From the NCBI RefSeq assembly GCF_023278565.1, contig NC_064673.1, positions 3,038,001 through 3,102,000 of the forward strand: a DNA stretch of 64,000 nt, given 5' to 3'. The position numbers and the translations under genes are program-made. Below are positions 44,433-56,727 of the stretch, in pieces. Positions within the stretch are counted from its first letter, which is position 1, and each line of letters begins with the position of its first letter. Under the pieces are notes generated by a model that was not told the DNA's origin, ran no database searches, and saw only the letters and a program-made list of their open reading frames with translations. This stretch comes from Colletotrichum lupini (lineage: Eukaryota; Ascomycota; Sordariomycetes; Glomerellales; Glomerellaceae).

Positions 44433-47195
44433 ATGTTTCGGACACAGCTCCTCCCAGCCCTCACGCTGGCGCTGACGTCTCTCGTCAACGGCCAGTCCAG
44501 CGATGATCTCGGCGTAGCAAACGGCTTCCTCGACTTCAAAGCCGGCCAGTTCACCGGCCAGCTCGTCAAGGACTCCCAGACCCTCGCCTCCCTCAAGCCC
44601 GGAACCGACTTTGACTTCCTCCCCTCGGACCTCCTCGCCAACCTCACCTTCAACTACGCCCACCACATCGGCGACGTCACCTTCCGCTTCAAGCTCGACG
44701 GCGCCGGCAACTGGACGTCCGTCGACTCCGCCCAAGCCAGAAAGCCCGTCAAAGCCCTCGCGGACCTCGCCCCGGGCGTGATTGCCGGTGCAGACCTCGC
44801 CGCGACGCTGCCCGCGGGCGTGCCCTTGACCGTCACGCGCGAGTGGCTCCCCGCCGGCGACGGCCTCGCTCTAAGAGTCAACTTCACTAACACCGCCAAC
44901 GGCACCGTCGAGCTCGGCGCCCTGGGTCTGCCTATCGCCATCAACAACATCTTTTCGCGCCCGTCGGCCGAGGAGACGCAGGCAAAGTGCTCCCTCGCGG
45001 ACCCGTACATCGGTCTCGATGCGGGCTACGTCCGCGTCTCCCCCGTAAAGGGCCTCGGCAACGCCCTTGTGGTCGCGCCGCTGGGCTCGAGTCCGTTCGA
45101 GGCGTGGAGACTTCTTGGGGAGCCGCAGGGTGATTACTACTACCAGTCGCAGACCTACGAAGGCACTTATGAGTGGATGATTCACTCCCAGGCGTGGGCG
45201 GAGACCGAGTGGAAGAGCGCAACGCCCTGGAACACGCCCACCTCGAAGACGCTCAAGGCCGGGGAAACATACTCTGTCGGACTCAAGTTCGTCGCCGCGG
45301 AGAGTATCCAGACCATCGAGGCCGCTGTCACAAAGGCGGAGATCCCACTCGCCGTGGGCATCCCGGGCTACGTCATGCCCACCGATCTCACAGCCAGACT
45401 CTACCTCACGTACTCGTCCCCGGTTAAGACCATCGACGGCCAAGCCTTCACCGTCAAGCAGGACACCGCCGCAAAGGGCTCCCCGTACCTCCTCACGCCG
45501 ACCGCCGGCGCCTGGGGCCGCGCAAAGGTAACAATCACCTACGAGGACGGCAAGACGCAGGTGGTGCAATACTACATCACCAAGCCCGCGCCGGAAACAG
45601 TCTCGGACCTGGGCCACTTCCTCACCACCGCCGCGCACTTCACCGACACCTCGGACCCCTTTGGCCGCGCGCCGTCCATCATGGGCTACGACAAGGAAGC
45701 AAAGGCCATCGTCACCCAAGACGAGCGCGTCTGGATCGCGGGTCTAAGTGACGAGGGCGGCACGGGCGCCTACGTCGCCGCCGCCACGAAGCTCTTCGTT
45801 CAGCCCGTCGAAGCCGAGGTCGCCGTCCTGGATGACTTCATCCACGACACCATCGTCGGCACGATCCAGCCGGCCAACGACACCTTTGCCGTGCGCGCGA
45901 GCACCTTCTTCTACCAGCCCGACGCCGTCAACTACACCTATGACGCCTCCCGCGACTGGACGTCCTGGGCGTCGTGGACCAAGGAGAGAGCGTACACCAC
46001 CGTCCGCGCGTATAACTACGTCCATCCCGTAGTGGCGTACTGGTCCATGTACCGCGTGGCAAGGGACTACCCGCAGGTCAAGACACGCGCCGACTGGACC
46101 TGGTACCTGACGCAGGCGTACAACACGGTGACGCACTGCATGAAGAACGGCGCGGCGGACTGCGACTACGGGTTGACTGGGTTGATGGGCGAGACGGTGT
46201 TTGCGGAGCTGCTCGAGGACCTCAAGAGGGAGAACATGACGCAGGAGGCCACTACCTTTGAAGCCAACATGCGCTTCCGCGCCGAGTTCTGGGAGACGCT
46301 GGCTGTTCCCTTTGGCAGCGAGATGGCGTGGGATAGTACTGGCCAGGAAGGCGTCTACTACTGGACCGAGTAAGCTCCTTTCAACCCAGATCACCAAACT
46401 CTTGACACACAACAGTTAACATGAAGCAACAGGTACTTTGGCCACAACAACACCGCCATCAAAGCAATCAACAGCATCAGGGCCTACATGCCCACCGTAG
46501 CCCACTGGGGCTGGAACGGCAACGCCCGCCGGTACTGGGACTTCCTCTACGGTGCCAAGAACCAGGGCATCGAGCGCCAGCTCCACCACTACGGCTCCGG
46601 CCTCAACTCGCTCCCGATGCTGCACCACTTCGAGCGCAACCCGTCCGACGTCGACGCCCTCCGCGTCGCCTTCGCCGGCAACACGGCGCCCCTGACGAAC
46701 ATTGACGCCGAGGGCTGCCCCTCGGCGGCGTTCCACTCGTTCCCGGAGCATTTGGCGTGGGACCCGTATACCGGCGACTACGGTCTCGGGTTCTTGGGTT
46801 TGGGTCTCGGCCAGGGCGTGTATATCGTAAATCACGCGACGTACGGCGAGGTCGTGTTTGGCGGCAACGTCGTTTCGTCGACTGAGACTTCTGTGGTTGC
46901 TGAGCCTAGGGACGCGGTACGGCGACGGGTATTTGTTGCGGATTTGGGGTTGAAGGTTGATCTCAGCGCCGGTGCTATTCAGACTGTTACTTATGACCGC
47001 GAGGGCCAGACGGTAAAGTTGAGTGTTGGTGCTGCGGCGTCTGAGGCGGCCCTCAAGGCCAACTCGACTGTTGTTTGGCTTGAGACGACGTCGGGTGATG
47101 CCAAATTTACCGTGTCTGGGGCGAGCGTGGCCAGAGGAGGATATCTCGTTGACTTGTCTGGCGGACAGGCTGAGGTCACCATCTCCAAGGCGTAA
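44433..47195 (+). CDS. Secreted DUF5695-like protein, probable carbohydrate-active enzyme
   Basis: Two exons, 44433-46369 and 46433-47195, give 899 residues. The intron (46370-46432) begins GTAAGC and ends GCAACAG. The join gives YYWTE-YFGHNNT with no frame loss. The protein starts MFRTQLLPALTLALTSLVNG, a signal peptide with likely cleavage before QSSDD. There are several N-glycosylation sites. The N-terminal ~400 residues look beta-rich. The C-terminal half has helical, aromatic-rich segments (RAYNYVHPVVAYWSMYRVARDYP, THWGWNGNARRYWDFLYG, HHYGSGLNSLPMLHHF) like an (alpha/alpha)6 barrel. The overall pattern fits the fungal and bacterial DUF5695 family, whose activity I do not know. It is likely to act outside the cell on glycans. 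The GH78 gene follows 1 kb downstream on the same strand. Confidence 0.82.
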
Positions 47196-48188
47196 GATAG
47201 TTGTTGGATTGTACTTTGAATCCTAGTATATATATAGATCTAGGCACGCGGGGCTTCCCAGCCTTGTAAATCCTATTCTTATTCAGTTGTCAATCAACTG
47301 AGATGGACAAACACTTTCGCTAGGCATTGTATATTCCCATTAGCTCTTCAGGACCAGTCTGAGTAGAGCAAAGACCTTCACAAAACCAGAAAGCAGGGTC
47401 AGAGTCTGAACCGACGATCACAATCTGAAACCTAGACCAGTCACTCAAGTGTGGACAAGTCAACTCAAACATCAGATGGTGACAACTTCAGATGAACCAG
47501 CTTAACACAACTCAGAAATCGACTAAGAGAAGGGGACGCCAAGAAACAATGTTCCAGTTCTCCAGATTACCCCACAAACTTAGCTGCAAGACTCCTCCTT
47601 CAAACCCCGCATCCTTCCCCTCCGTCTCTTCCCATTGATCCCCTTCTTCTCCTTCTCCGTCTTCTCTTCTCTTGATTTGCTCCTTGAATATTGCCGGAGA
47701 CTCCCCTGCTTCTCTCTGCCAAGCGATCGACTCCCACCCTGTCTGACCCCTGCTCAAGATCCAAAGGAACCACGACTCGTGTTCGGCTGCAGAGCTGCAG
47801 AAAGTTCCCCAAACCTAACCACCCATCATTGACCCGAAGTCACCGAACCCCATGGGGCCGGAGGAAATACCACATCACCTCGTGCCCGCCACTTCCATCA
47901 AGAAATCTGTACCCGAGATGACAATGACACCAAGGGTAGAGGGACCTTGCGGGGACTCTCTACTTAGCCTAATTCGAGGCATTGACATCACTTGAAGCCC
48001 CAGTACTTGGGTCAGGGGAGAAACAACATCAATACGCTTGCCTCGGGGTAGCAATGCCGCGATACGCCACCCCAAAAGCCTATGAAGCTGCACAACATAT
48101 CACGAACCGACCAACCTCACCTCTCTTCCGCCTCACGTCTAGGACTCAAGACTAGGCAGGGTGCCAGACCGCACCGCATCCGTCCACA
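47196..48188 (+). promoter_or_regulatory. Intergenic, promoter region of the GH78 gene
   Basis: A 993 bp gap. It contains long CT-rich runs (CTTCTTCTCCTTCTCCGTCTTC and similar at about 47641-47670), typical of fungal promoters. No TATA box stands out. Short ORFs here have no support. Confidence 0.4.
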
Positions 48189-50324
48189 ATGGTCTCATCC
48201 TCATCGTCCTCCCTTCTCCTAGGCCTCGCCCTTCTCTTCACAAACACAGCAGCCCAATCCTGCTGGCGCAACGCAACCTGCACCCACCCAACCGAAGCAT
48301 CCTTCCCAGGCCCCTGGGACGCAAACATCTACGCCCCAGACTCCCGCACAGCCCGCCCAAAGTCCATCCTCTCCCTCGCAACAGGCGATCATCTCGCCTC
48401 CTTCCCCTCTCCCGAGTCACAAACCCTCACCGGCAATGGCTCCGCGCTCGTCTTCGACTTTGGCGTCCTCGTCGGCGGCCTCACCTCGGTGAACTACACA
48501 CTCTCCGGCACCGGCACCGGCAACACCACCGAGTCCGTGACCCTCGGCCTCGCCTGGACGGAAGCAAAGAACTGGATCGGCGAGTACTCGGACAACTCCA
48601 ACGGAAACTACCGCGGTCCGGGCCAGACTCTCATCTCCGTCGACGGCGCCCTCTTCCACCAAATCGCCGTCCCCGGCCCGGGCTCCTACACCGTCCCCTT
48701 CCCCCAGCTCCGCGGCGGCTTCCGATACCTCACCCTCTACCTCATGACAAACACCTCGTCGCAAACTCTCACGATCGACGACGTCTCCCTCGAGATCGTC
48801 TTCCAACCAACCTGGTCCAACCTCCGCGCCTACCAAGGCTACTTCCACTCCTCCCACCCCCTCCTCAACAAAATCTGGTACTCGGGCGCCTACACCCTCC
48901 AAACCAACGCCGCACCGCCCGAGACAGGCCGCGTCCTCACGGAAGACATCACGTCCGGCGGCTGGTCCAACGACGCCTGGCTCGGCGTGGGTTCCTCCCT
49001 CCTCCTCGACGGCGCCAAACGCGACCGCTGGATCTGGCCGGGTGACATGGGCGTCGCCGTGCCCTCCGCCTTCGTCAGCACCGGCGACCTCGAGTCCGCG
49101 CGCAACGCCATCCAGACAATGTTTGACTTCCAGCGGGACTCGGGCATCTTCCCCCGCGCGGGCCCGCCGTATCTGGACGCCACGAGCGATGCGTACCACA
49201 TGTGGACCATGATCGGCGCGTACAACTACGTGCTGTTTTCTGGTGATACGGACTGGCTGGCGGCGAACTGGGCGACGTACCTGAAGGCGATGGACTACAT
49301 TTACGGGAAGATCATACCCGAGACGGGGATCATGAATGCCACGGCCGCGGGCGATTGGGCGCGCTACGTTAACTCGCTGAATGGGAGCGCGCCGAACATG
49401 CTCCTCTACCGCACTCTCACCACCGGCGCCTTTCTCGCAGACCTCGCTCCCGCCGTTCGCACATCAAACCTCACAGCACCAGCAGGGACAAACCTCACAG
49501 AAACCTGGCTCGCCCGCGCAGCCTCCCTCAAGAAAGCAATCTTCACCCACCTCTGGGACCCGACAAAGGGAGCCTTCATCGACGGCTACAAGAACCGCAC
49601 CCTCTACCCCCAAGACGCAAACGCCTACGCCCTAGCCTTCAACCTCGTCTCCCCCTCCAGCCCCGAAGCCGCCTCCATCTCCACAGCCCTGACCCAAAAC
49701 TGGACCCCCATCGGCCCAGCCTCCCCCGAACTGCCGGGCAACGTCTCCCCCTTCATCTCCAGCATCGAAATCGAAGCGCACTTCGCCGCAGGCCGCCCCG
49801 ATCGCGCGATGCAGCTCATCCGCGACAGCTGGGGGTGGTACCTGAACCACCCCAACGGCACGGGCTCGACCGTGATCGAGGGGTACCTCGTCGACGGCAC
49901 GTTCGGGTACCGCAGGGGCCGGGGGTACACGGACGACCCCAGCTACGTGAGCCACGCGCACGGGTGGAGTTCGGGTCCGACGAGCGCGATGACGGAGTAC
50001 CTCGTCGGGCTGCGCGTCACGGCGCCCGCGGGCCGGGAGTGGAGTCTGAAGCCGGCTTCGTTTGGCGGCGAGGCGGAGGGGTTGCCGGCGGAGGCGGAGG
50101 CCGGGTTTACGACGGCGCTGGGGCGGTTCAGTGCCGAGTGGGTTGTTGAAGAGGGCGGTGGGTTTGCGAGCGTGGAGTGGGATGTGCCTGAGGGGACGAG
50201 GGGATGGGTGCAGCTCGGGGCCGAGGAGGGACGGTGGGTTGAGGGCGGAAAGGGGAGTGCGAGGGTTACGTGTGGGAAGGGGACAGGGGCTCGGGGGAGG
50301 AGACGCGCGGCCTCCGGGCCGTGA
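48189..50324 (+). CDS. Secreted alpha-L-rhamnosidase, glycoside hydrolase family 78
   Basis: A single exon encodes 711 residues. A signal peptide, MVSSSSSSLLLGLALLFTNTAA, is followed by a short Cys-containing region. The N-terminal beta-sandwich runs to about residue 210. The (alpha/alpha)6 catalytic domain follows, with the family motif LDGAKRDRWIWPGDMG at ~273-288 holding the Asp/Arg-Asp acid and substrate-binding residues. Further conserved pieces are SGIFPRAGPPYLDATSDAYHMWTMIGAYNYVLFSGD, GDWAR and YVSHAHGWSSGPTSAMTEYLVG near 605-630. A C-terminal beta domain follows. Several N-glycosylation sites are visible. GH78 enzymes release terminal alpha-L-rhamnose from pectin or plant glycosides; which substrate is used cannot be read from sequence. 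The last ~15 residues (GKGTGARGRRRAASGP) are unusual and basic, so the true end may be different if the 3' end carries a sequence error. Confidence 0.92.
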   Translation: MVSSSSSSLLLGLALLFTNTAAQSCWRNATCTHPTEASFPGPWDANIYAPDSRTARPKSILSLATGDHLASFPSPESQTLTGNGSALVFDFGVLVGGLTSVNYTLSGTGTGNTTESVTLGLAWTEAKNWIGEYSDNSNGNYRGPGQTLISVDGALFHQIAVPGPGSYTVPFPQLRGGFRYLTLYLMTNTSSQTLTIDDVSLEIVFQPTWSNLRAYQGYFHSSHPLLNKIWYSGAYTLQTNAAPPETGRVLTEDITSGGWSNDAWLGVGSSLLLDGAKRDRWIWPGDMGVAVPSAFVSTGDLESARNAIQTMFDFQRDSGIFPRAGPPYLDATSDAYHMWTMIGAYNYVLFSGDTDWLAANWATYLKAMDYIYGKIIPETGIMNATAAGDWARYVNSLNGSAPNMLLYRTLTTGAFLADLAPAVRTSNLTAPAGTNLTETWLARAASLKKAIFTHLWDPTKGAFIDGYKNRTLYPQDANAYALAFNLVSPSSPEAASISTALTQNWTPIGPASPELPGNVSPFISSIEIEAHFAAGRPDRAMQLIRDSWGWYLNHPNGTGSTVIEGYLVDGTFGYRRGRGYTDDPSYVSHAHGWSSGPTSAMTEYLVGLRVTAPAGREWSLKPASFGGEAEGLPAEAEAGFTTALGRFSAEWVVEEGGGFASVEWDVPEGTRGWVQLGAEEGRWVEGGKGSARVTCGKGTGARGRRRAASGP

Positions 50325-51772
50325 TGGCGTGAACGCGGACAGTGATGCTAAGTAATGCAGTAGATAGGCATTCTTTGGCTGTGATATGTAGAAGATTTTT
50401 GACCCCTTGGGCAATGTGTGTATGATTCTACCCCCGAGGACCCCGTTATATTGAAATACGAGGTTATCGCCCAAATACGAGGCCCGAACACTCCGCTCGT
50501 CGATAAGAAAACCCACTTAAACGGCTTTCCTTGGTCCCTTAGACTGGAAGAAAGAGATGGCCTCTTTGGCTCCCCCGTGGCCTTGATGATCTCTTCCCAC
50601 CGGATACCCGGCGGTGATACCTACCAATCACGTCGGGACTCCGCGGCCCTGTTGGCTCCGCTGGATGTTCGAATACCGAGACATGCTTCACTAGCTCGCG
50701 AGCGCGCCCATGGCGAGCTACTAGCCCCAGGTCCCAAATGTCTGTGTACGAATGTCAAGGGACCATGGCCCTTTCGACATCCATCACACAGGCTCGGTCC
50801 AAGCGGGATCTGAGCTAGACCTCGGGGTACGCACGGGGTTTCCTCAAGAAAAAAATGATAGCGCTCGTAAGGTTGCCGGAATGCCCAAGCAAGCTGTCGG
50901 TTGTACCTGTAATGAAAGTTTTGGCGAGTCAAAAGGACCATGAAGAGATTGCCGTTTGTTTCGATTCCGTTTTCTCGTTTTCTCAACTCGGGAAGCGGGG
51001 AGAAATGTCGAGCCCCTGATAAGTAAACATGAAGCTGCGAGACCTCTATTCCAAAAGACCAGACGACGACCTGTGGATTGACTTTCTTAGACATGCGCCG
51101 CAGAGCCGCCACCACTGGGCAGAAGGTGGCCAACGTTTCAAACGGTCCGAAGCCTCTCGCAGCAGCCCTAAACTCTCGTAAAAAGTCGCCGCTAATGTGG
51201 CCGTCATTTGAGGGGCGTACACAGCTGAGAGCCCGGATCCGACGGAAGTGACGTACGACGCTGGTGACAGTGGTGTAAACTCGGTTGCATGATGAGGAGC
51301 AAAGTGAGAGAAAGTGAGGTTGTATAATGAACTGTGCTGGTTTTGATATTGACAATTCTGGGTATCTGTCTGTTTTCGTGCCTACAATAGTGTGAAAGTG
51401 CTGGAGGTTACTCGGAATTCTATGTTCCATAAGAGCTTGATGATCCATCACCTAGAATTACGACATGGCTGTCGGATATCCAATATCTCTCTGTGTCTGC
51501 GCCATGATGTCCGAATAGTGTCATTCTCCAGGCGAAGAAGGAGACATGTCGGTTTCTTCCCTCAGTAGTCTCCTCCGCGAGCGTGGATATTCGTCTTCCC
51601 CCGGCCAAGACCAGCACTTGCTCAAGGCCGCACCGAATCTGTCTGTCCATGTCTCATGAAATCTCCGTATCCTTTCATCTCCTAAACGCCAAGAACACCC
51701 CATCCCCAAATCCAACAAAAAAAATACTCTTCATGCAAAAGATCGGCCAGTAACCCAAGAGGGCCATCACAA
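50325..51772. other. Intergenic
   Basis: The largest ORF is a 276-codon minus-strand frame (50621-51451) without domain, signal or codon pattern of a gene, so it is not called. The region separates the GH78 gene from the membrane-protein gene that ends at 51773. Confidence 0.5.
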
Positions 51773-52423
51773 TCAACTCGGCACCACCTGCGCCGTCTCA
51801 GGATCACTACTCCCGATACCCGCCCTCCTCTCCCTCCTCTCCACCTCCCTCGCCCGCCTCCTCGCCCTTCTCCGCCGCTGCTGCTCAGGCCCACCCTCCT
51901 TGCACGCGTCGACGCAGTGCATGGCCATGTACAAGAAGTGCAGCACCGCGGCGATGAGCTGCAGCCACATGTACCACGGCGCCCACGTCTCCTTTTCGAC
52001 GCGCAGCGGATCCTCGCGCCAGGCGCGGTACTCGCGGTCCGGGCTCCCCGTACGCCAGCCGTTGAGGATGATGAAGTAGAAGAAGGCGACGAGGCCGAGG
52101 ACGAAGAGGACGAAATCGCCGACGACGATGGCGCCGGTGCGCATGCGGGGGATCTGGTGGGTTGAGTTTGCGAGGGTGACCATTTCGGCCATGGAGAAGA
52201 TTATGCCTGAGACGGACTTTTTTTTTAGTAATTAGTAACCGTTCTACATTGTCAAGGGAATGATGCATGTCAAGCTTACAGTGACGTATCCGAGCGGGAA
52301 GTGGAAGCCATATCTCGATAGTGTGATGAGGGCGGCGAGGGCGCACACCTCAAAGACGACGAGGGTCAGGCGGAGGCAGAACTGGAGGATGCCGTAGAGG
52401 GCGGGGATGCGCGGGCGCGTCAT
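51773..52423 (-). CDS. Small four-helix membrane protein (MARVEL-like topology)
   Basis: Two exons on the minus strand: 52423-52280 and 52216-51773. They give 195 residues. The intron begins GTAAGC, has a TACTAAT branch and ends in a run of A followed by AG; the nearer CAG acceptor would bring a stop, so the A-run acceptor was chosen. It starts MTRPRIPALYGILQFCLRLTL. Four hydrophobic segments are seen at about 10-40, 45-65 (GYVTSVSGIIFSMAEMVTL), 78-102 (AIVVGDFVLFVLGLVAFFYFIIL) and 130-150 (WYMWLQLIAAVLHFLYMAMHCVDA). An Arg-rich basic tail follows (QQRRRRARRRAREVERRERR), probably cytoplasmic. The pattern is like small fungal MARVEL-domain proteins, but the family assignment is only topological. 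The function is unknown. Confidence 0.72.
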
Positions 52424-55400
52424 GCTGGGTTGACGGCGGCGAGGGGGTTTCGCCTCGATCGCGAGGTTGAGGTTGCGGGGGGCCTCTCTATCGTGGAATC
52501 ATGCGGCGGTACCCAGGAGGTCTGGCTTATGCGGCTTGCTTTGACAAGTTGGAGGTTCGAGTGCGGTGGCACAGCCGGTCTTCGTTCGGTCGGTCGGGAT
52601 CGGGGTTGTCGTCGTTTGTCGAGGGTGGTGGTATCTCAATGGCGATGGCCTCGGTGAGTGGCAGCGACGGATGGGCCGGCCAGAGAATTGGATTCCCGGG
52701 ATGCTTGGATTTCCTTCGGGTGCGGCGTCTAGGCGTCGATTCTCTTTACCGTAGATTGTAAGGTTCAGGTAGTTTGGCGACACAAGCACCTGCGACGACG
52801 GCCCGTTCGACGGGAGAGGAAGAGAATTGAAGTCAAAGGTCGGGGGGTTGGGAAGAAGAAGAGAAAGAAGAAAGAAACCAGAAAATGGACAATGTTGGGC
52901 GGAGGTTGGGAAAGCTGTCGTCGAATTGATTCGTTTGGACTTCTTTGTTTAGAACCTTTTTTCTCGCCTTCAACGCCCCAACCAACCACTTGACAGAATG
53001 AAAGCTCCCCTGGTGTGGCCCGCGGGGTGTTTGCTTGGCGATTGAAGATTTGAGCAAATGGAACACGAAGAAAGCGGGCGGGCGCAAATCGCTACAGAAG
53101 GGAAGGTCGAACTACTGCGAGATTGTGGGTTTCTAGCCGTTGTTACCGTCCTTTTTCTGAGAGCTCTGCAGGATGATGGGAACAATGGAGGGTGAGTGGA
53201 TGGGTGGGTGGTGGTCGGTTTCGAAGAGTTAAGGTAAGGGTCGTAGGTATCCGGCCGGGATAAGCGGTGTAACCGATCCAGCAGGTCGTCTCTATGAAGA
53301 AATCCCAGGATCTCAACGTCGAGAAGAAGAGGAAGGGAAGGGAAGGGAAGGGAAGAAGGAAAGAAACAACCACAAGCTCTGACTGGACACGAGACTTGCG
53401 GGGGTTTGCTGACGACTGGAATAGAACTGAAGAAAACGTAGAGAGGACGGGAGGCAAAAGGATGCCCGCCGGCCTTAATCCAGAATGGAAAGTCGAAAAG
53501 GAACAGCGCCAAGCATGTCCAGGCAAGGAAGGGTGGGCGCAATCCAGGATGGACAAACGTAATGGGTGGGTGGGAGAGACGCAAGCCCGAGGGATTTGGG
53601 GATTTGCAGACACTCAGCTCAGATGGAAATCCATTGACGATGTTTGGACGGACGGGGCACGGGAGGGAGAGGCATTGGACCAACGATCAAGTCTTTTCTC
53701 TCTCCCTATTTCGACTCTTGGGCTGTCCCTCATGCATCCATGCGCTGGTACTCCGTACTGTCCGTCTTCCAAACGCCCCAACACCATACACACACTCACG
53801 ATACTCTACAGTAGATAGAACAAACATTTCCCCCTCCGTCTCTACTCAGATATCTCAGTTTCTACAATGTCAATGTCCGCCAGGTGGGCTATGCGGCGCG
53901 GCGCTGCATGAGAATGGGCAAAAAAGACAAAATGGGGGTTCCGGCCAATATGCATGCGACGGCGTGGTCGGGGCAGGTCCTTGGAGTAAGGTCCATCCAG
54001 TAGAAATCTTTTCTTTCTCATGGATGACGGTGCTGCCCGTGAACTTTGTATTTGATGAGCAGAATATGGGGGCATGGGCAATATCTGGGCATTGAATTCC
54101 ATCACATCAACAACCATGTTTAGGTAGCCAGTTTCTAGACTCAACTTGACAGGCCTTGAGAAACCACACGTCAAACTGCCAGAATCCAAAGAGAAGATAG
54201 TTTCAACGCCTAAAACGCCATCATTCCTCTTCCCTCTCCCCCCACCGATCCTAGCCTAAGGCCGGTCTTTGGCATCCCACCCCTTGGCGGAGTCGCGGGA
54301 AGATCCCGGATTGTCTCTCCCGCTATGAACTCCCCGATGGACTCTGCTAAATTACTCCGTAGTCCGTACCAAGCCCTGCTGCCCTACTGGCTCAGATAGC
54401 GTATCCGTACCTTACCTAGTCTAACCCGTCGGTAGGGCTTTGCCAGGGGCCAAGACTCGTACGCCCGAGGCATTGACAACCCGTAGAGTAGCAATTTGGC
54501 CAATTGCTCAAGCGTTGAAAAGTACTCAAAGCATCGGAGAGCAGTAGCTAGAACCTGCTGGCATACTACGAAGTAGAATAGATTCCACGCACTGTAGAAA
54601 ATTGTCAGTGACGTTTGCTTGGCAAACGGTAAACGGCAAACGGGCCAGACGGGGAGCTGGCGGAGCATCCCATCGGACCAAGAAATGCCCTTGCGTCATC
54701 CCATCAACTCACCCCAGCGTCGCAACGAAACGATGTCACTGGAAACACAAACCGTCCAGGTCAAAAACGTGACGGGAATTGAAGTCATGAACCCTTCCTG
54801 TTGTCCTTACGCACCTTGAATCGACGACATCTCTCATTGCCTCCAGTAAGCCAGGGGATAATGTCAGGAAGGACTGTAAGATTGGACATGAAATTGCACA
54901 CCCAGTACGATGATCAAAAAGCAGGGTCCTTCCATAAATAAATCAGTGGCGCACCCATCCAAGTTTCCTCCTAGTCAGCCCGGTTTCTGCTGTCCCCACA
55001 TCGCCACCAGTGACCAACTCTCGAGTCTCAACACCACTGTAGTGTTTGACTATGCTGATGGTACGGACACTCAAGATCAAGAACTCGAGAGTCTTCGAGC
55101 GGGAGAAGCTTACGAAAGGATACGTCTCTCCCGAGTTCCCGTCAAGAAAGCGGGCCGGCCAATTACTCCGTCAGGAAATGACCGTCGCGTTATGAGATCA
55201 GATGGGGGGCCACACCATTGCGGCTCACGGCACGTTCCCTTTGTGCCCTTTTCCAGCCTTTGAGACTCACGGATGGGTGTACTTAGTGACATGGAGACAT
55301 GGAAGCGTAACAGGGCAGGCTAGAATGTCACCAGAGCCCACAATGAGGCTCAAACGGCACCCGCCGCAGGAAACCTGCCCAGAGCCTGGCCCGCCCTGGA

Positions 55401-56063
55401 TGATGAATCCGGTATATCGAGGCATCTCCACCAAGGAAATCCAGAATACCAAGACGGTTTACACGGCACTCACGCGGCACTTGGCCCGGAAAATCCCCCC
55501 CACAAGCCCTCACAGCTCTGTCTGCTCTGGACTCCGGAGACCAGAATTGTTCGAGTCCAGACAAGTGAAGGCCGCAATAACACTACCCTTGTCCCCTCTA
55601 TGGACTGCTCTGACGTCGTCTTCCCCAGTATTTCTGTATGCTTCTTTTTCCGGGGTCGGGAGTGTGATGCTTGGTGATGTACTTTCAATGGAGAACCCGC
55701 GGCCGGTGGTGGGATTTGACGTAGACGGCAGACTGTTGCATAGCATGGAGACGTGGGCTCGAGAGGACGGTCGTCGCAAACAGGTTGACGGCGCTGTCGA
55801 TGACGGACGTCGACGCGTTCCTTGGCCACGATGACGGACTTGTGTCAAGACAATGCAGGCAGGTAAAGTATAAAGACATCTTCTCAAAGTGCCCCAAGCA
55901 GGTATTCTCTCTCATCATCGTCAAACACAACCACATCCGCCAACACAGCTACAATCTCATCTGAGTATCACTCATCATCACGATACTACAATATCCCAAG
56001 GTTCTCAAACCCTCAAACCAACGAACTCACACTATTAAACACCCTCCATCCCAAGAACTCAAA
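52424..56063. other. Long intergenic region without supported gene
   Basis: A 3.6 kb stretch of normal composition. ORFs of 170-240 codons on opposite strands overlap each other (52970-53683 and 53294-53818) and show no domain. Simple-sequence repeats are present, for example (GGGAA)n near 53333-53355. The last ~150 bp (CACACTATTAAACACCCTCC near 56028-56047) hold a TATTAAA box for the glycine-rich gene. A non-coding RNA or long leader is possible but not visible. Confidence 0.45.
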
Positions 56064-56727
56064 ATGCACGGCGGAAGACAAGAAAACTACGGCTCCAGCG
56101 GCATGGGCGGCGGCATGGGCGGTGGCTACAACGACGGCCCTAGAGAAAACTACGGCGGCGGCAACATGGGAGGAGGCATGGGCGGCGGCTACGGAGGCGG
56201 CCGCGAGAACATGGGCGGCCGCGGTATGAGCGGCGGCATGGGCGGAGGCTACGGAGGCGGCGGCCGAGACAACTACGGTCCCTCCGGCGGCATGGGAGGC
56301 GACCCCGGTCCCCGCGACAACTACAACGGCGGTGGCGGCATGGGCGGCGGCATGGGTGGTGGTATGGGAGGTGGCGGTGGCTACGGCGGTGGCCGTGAAG
56401 AGTACGGACATTCTGGTGGCCACTCTTCCCACGGACGTAAGTTTACCCCTTCTTCACTCGCTTCGATACTTTGGACACAGTGAAGCTAACATCATCGTAG
56501 GCCGCAACAGCTACGACCGCCGCGATAGCTACGACCGCCACGACAACCACAGCAGCCACGGCAGCAGTCACGACAACCACAACAGCAGCAGCGGCGGTAG
56601 CGGCGGAGGTCTCCTCGGCGGGATCCTCGGCGGCGGAGGAAAGGATAAGAAGGAGGAGAAGAAGAGCGAGGGGTTCACTGACAAGTTGATTGACGGTGCC
56701 GCTTCGTACGCCAAGAAGAAGTGGTAA
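56064..56727 (+). CDS. Glycine-rich protein, 199 residues
   Basis: Two exons, 56064-56436 and 56501-56727. The intron begins GTAAGT and ends CATCGTAG. The protein opens MHGGRQENYGSSGMGGGMGGG and continues with about ten GGGMGGGY / ENYGGG repeats. A His/Ser/Asp-rich part follows (SYDRRDSYDRHDNHSSHGSSHDNHNSS), then GGLLGGILGGGGKDKKEEKKSE and a conserved-looking C-terminus GFTDKLIDGAASYAKKKW. There is no signal peptide, membrane segment or RNA-recognition domain. The low-complexity part resembles fungal glycine-rich stress proteins, but I cannot assign a function. A typical promoter with a TATTAAA-like box lies about 30 bp ahead. The antisense ORF 56013-56432 (Ala/Val/Thr-rich) is a shadow of the repeats. 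Confidence 0.78.

Noticed and set aside
44871..46412. Long antisense ORFs of 282 and 222 codons
   Set aside because: They are shadows of the GC-rich codon use of the DUF5695-like gene.
48161..49199. 294- and 260-codon ORFs in other frames of the GH78 gene
   Set aside because: Arg/Pro- or Gly/Val-rich shadow frames of a GC-rich coding sequence.
50621..51451. 276-codon minus-strand ORF
   Set aside because: No family pattern, signal peptide or supporting structure; amino-acid use is not that of the neighbouring genes.
52970..53818. Overlapping ORFs of 237, 156 and 174 codons on opposite strands
   Set aside because: They mirror each other across simple purine/pyrimidine repeats and have no domain.
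56013..56432. Ala/Val/Thr/His-rich antisense ORF
   Set aside because: Mirror of the glycine repeats of the sense gene.
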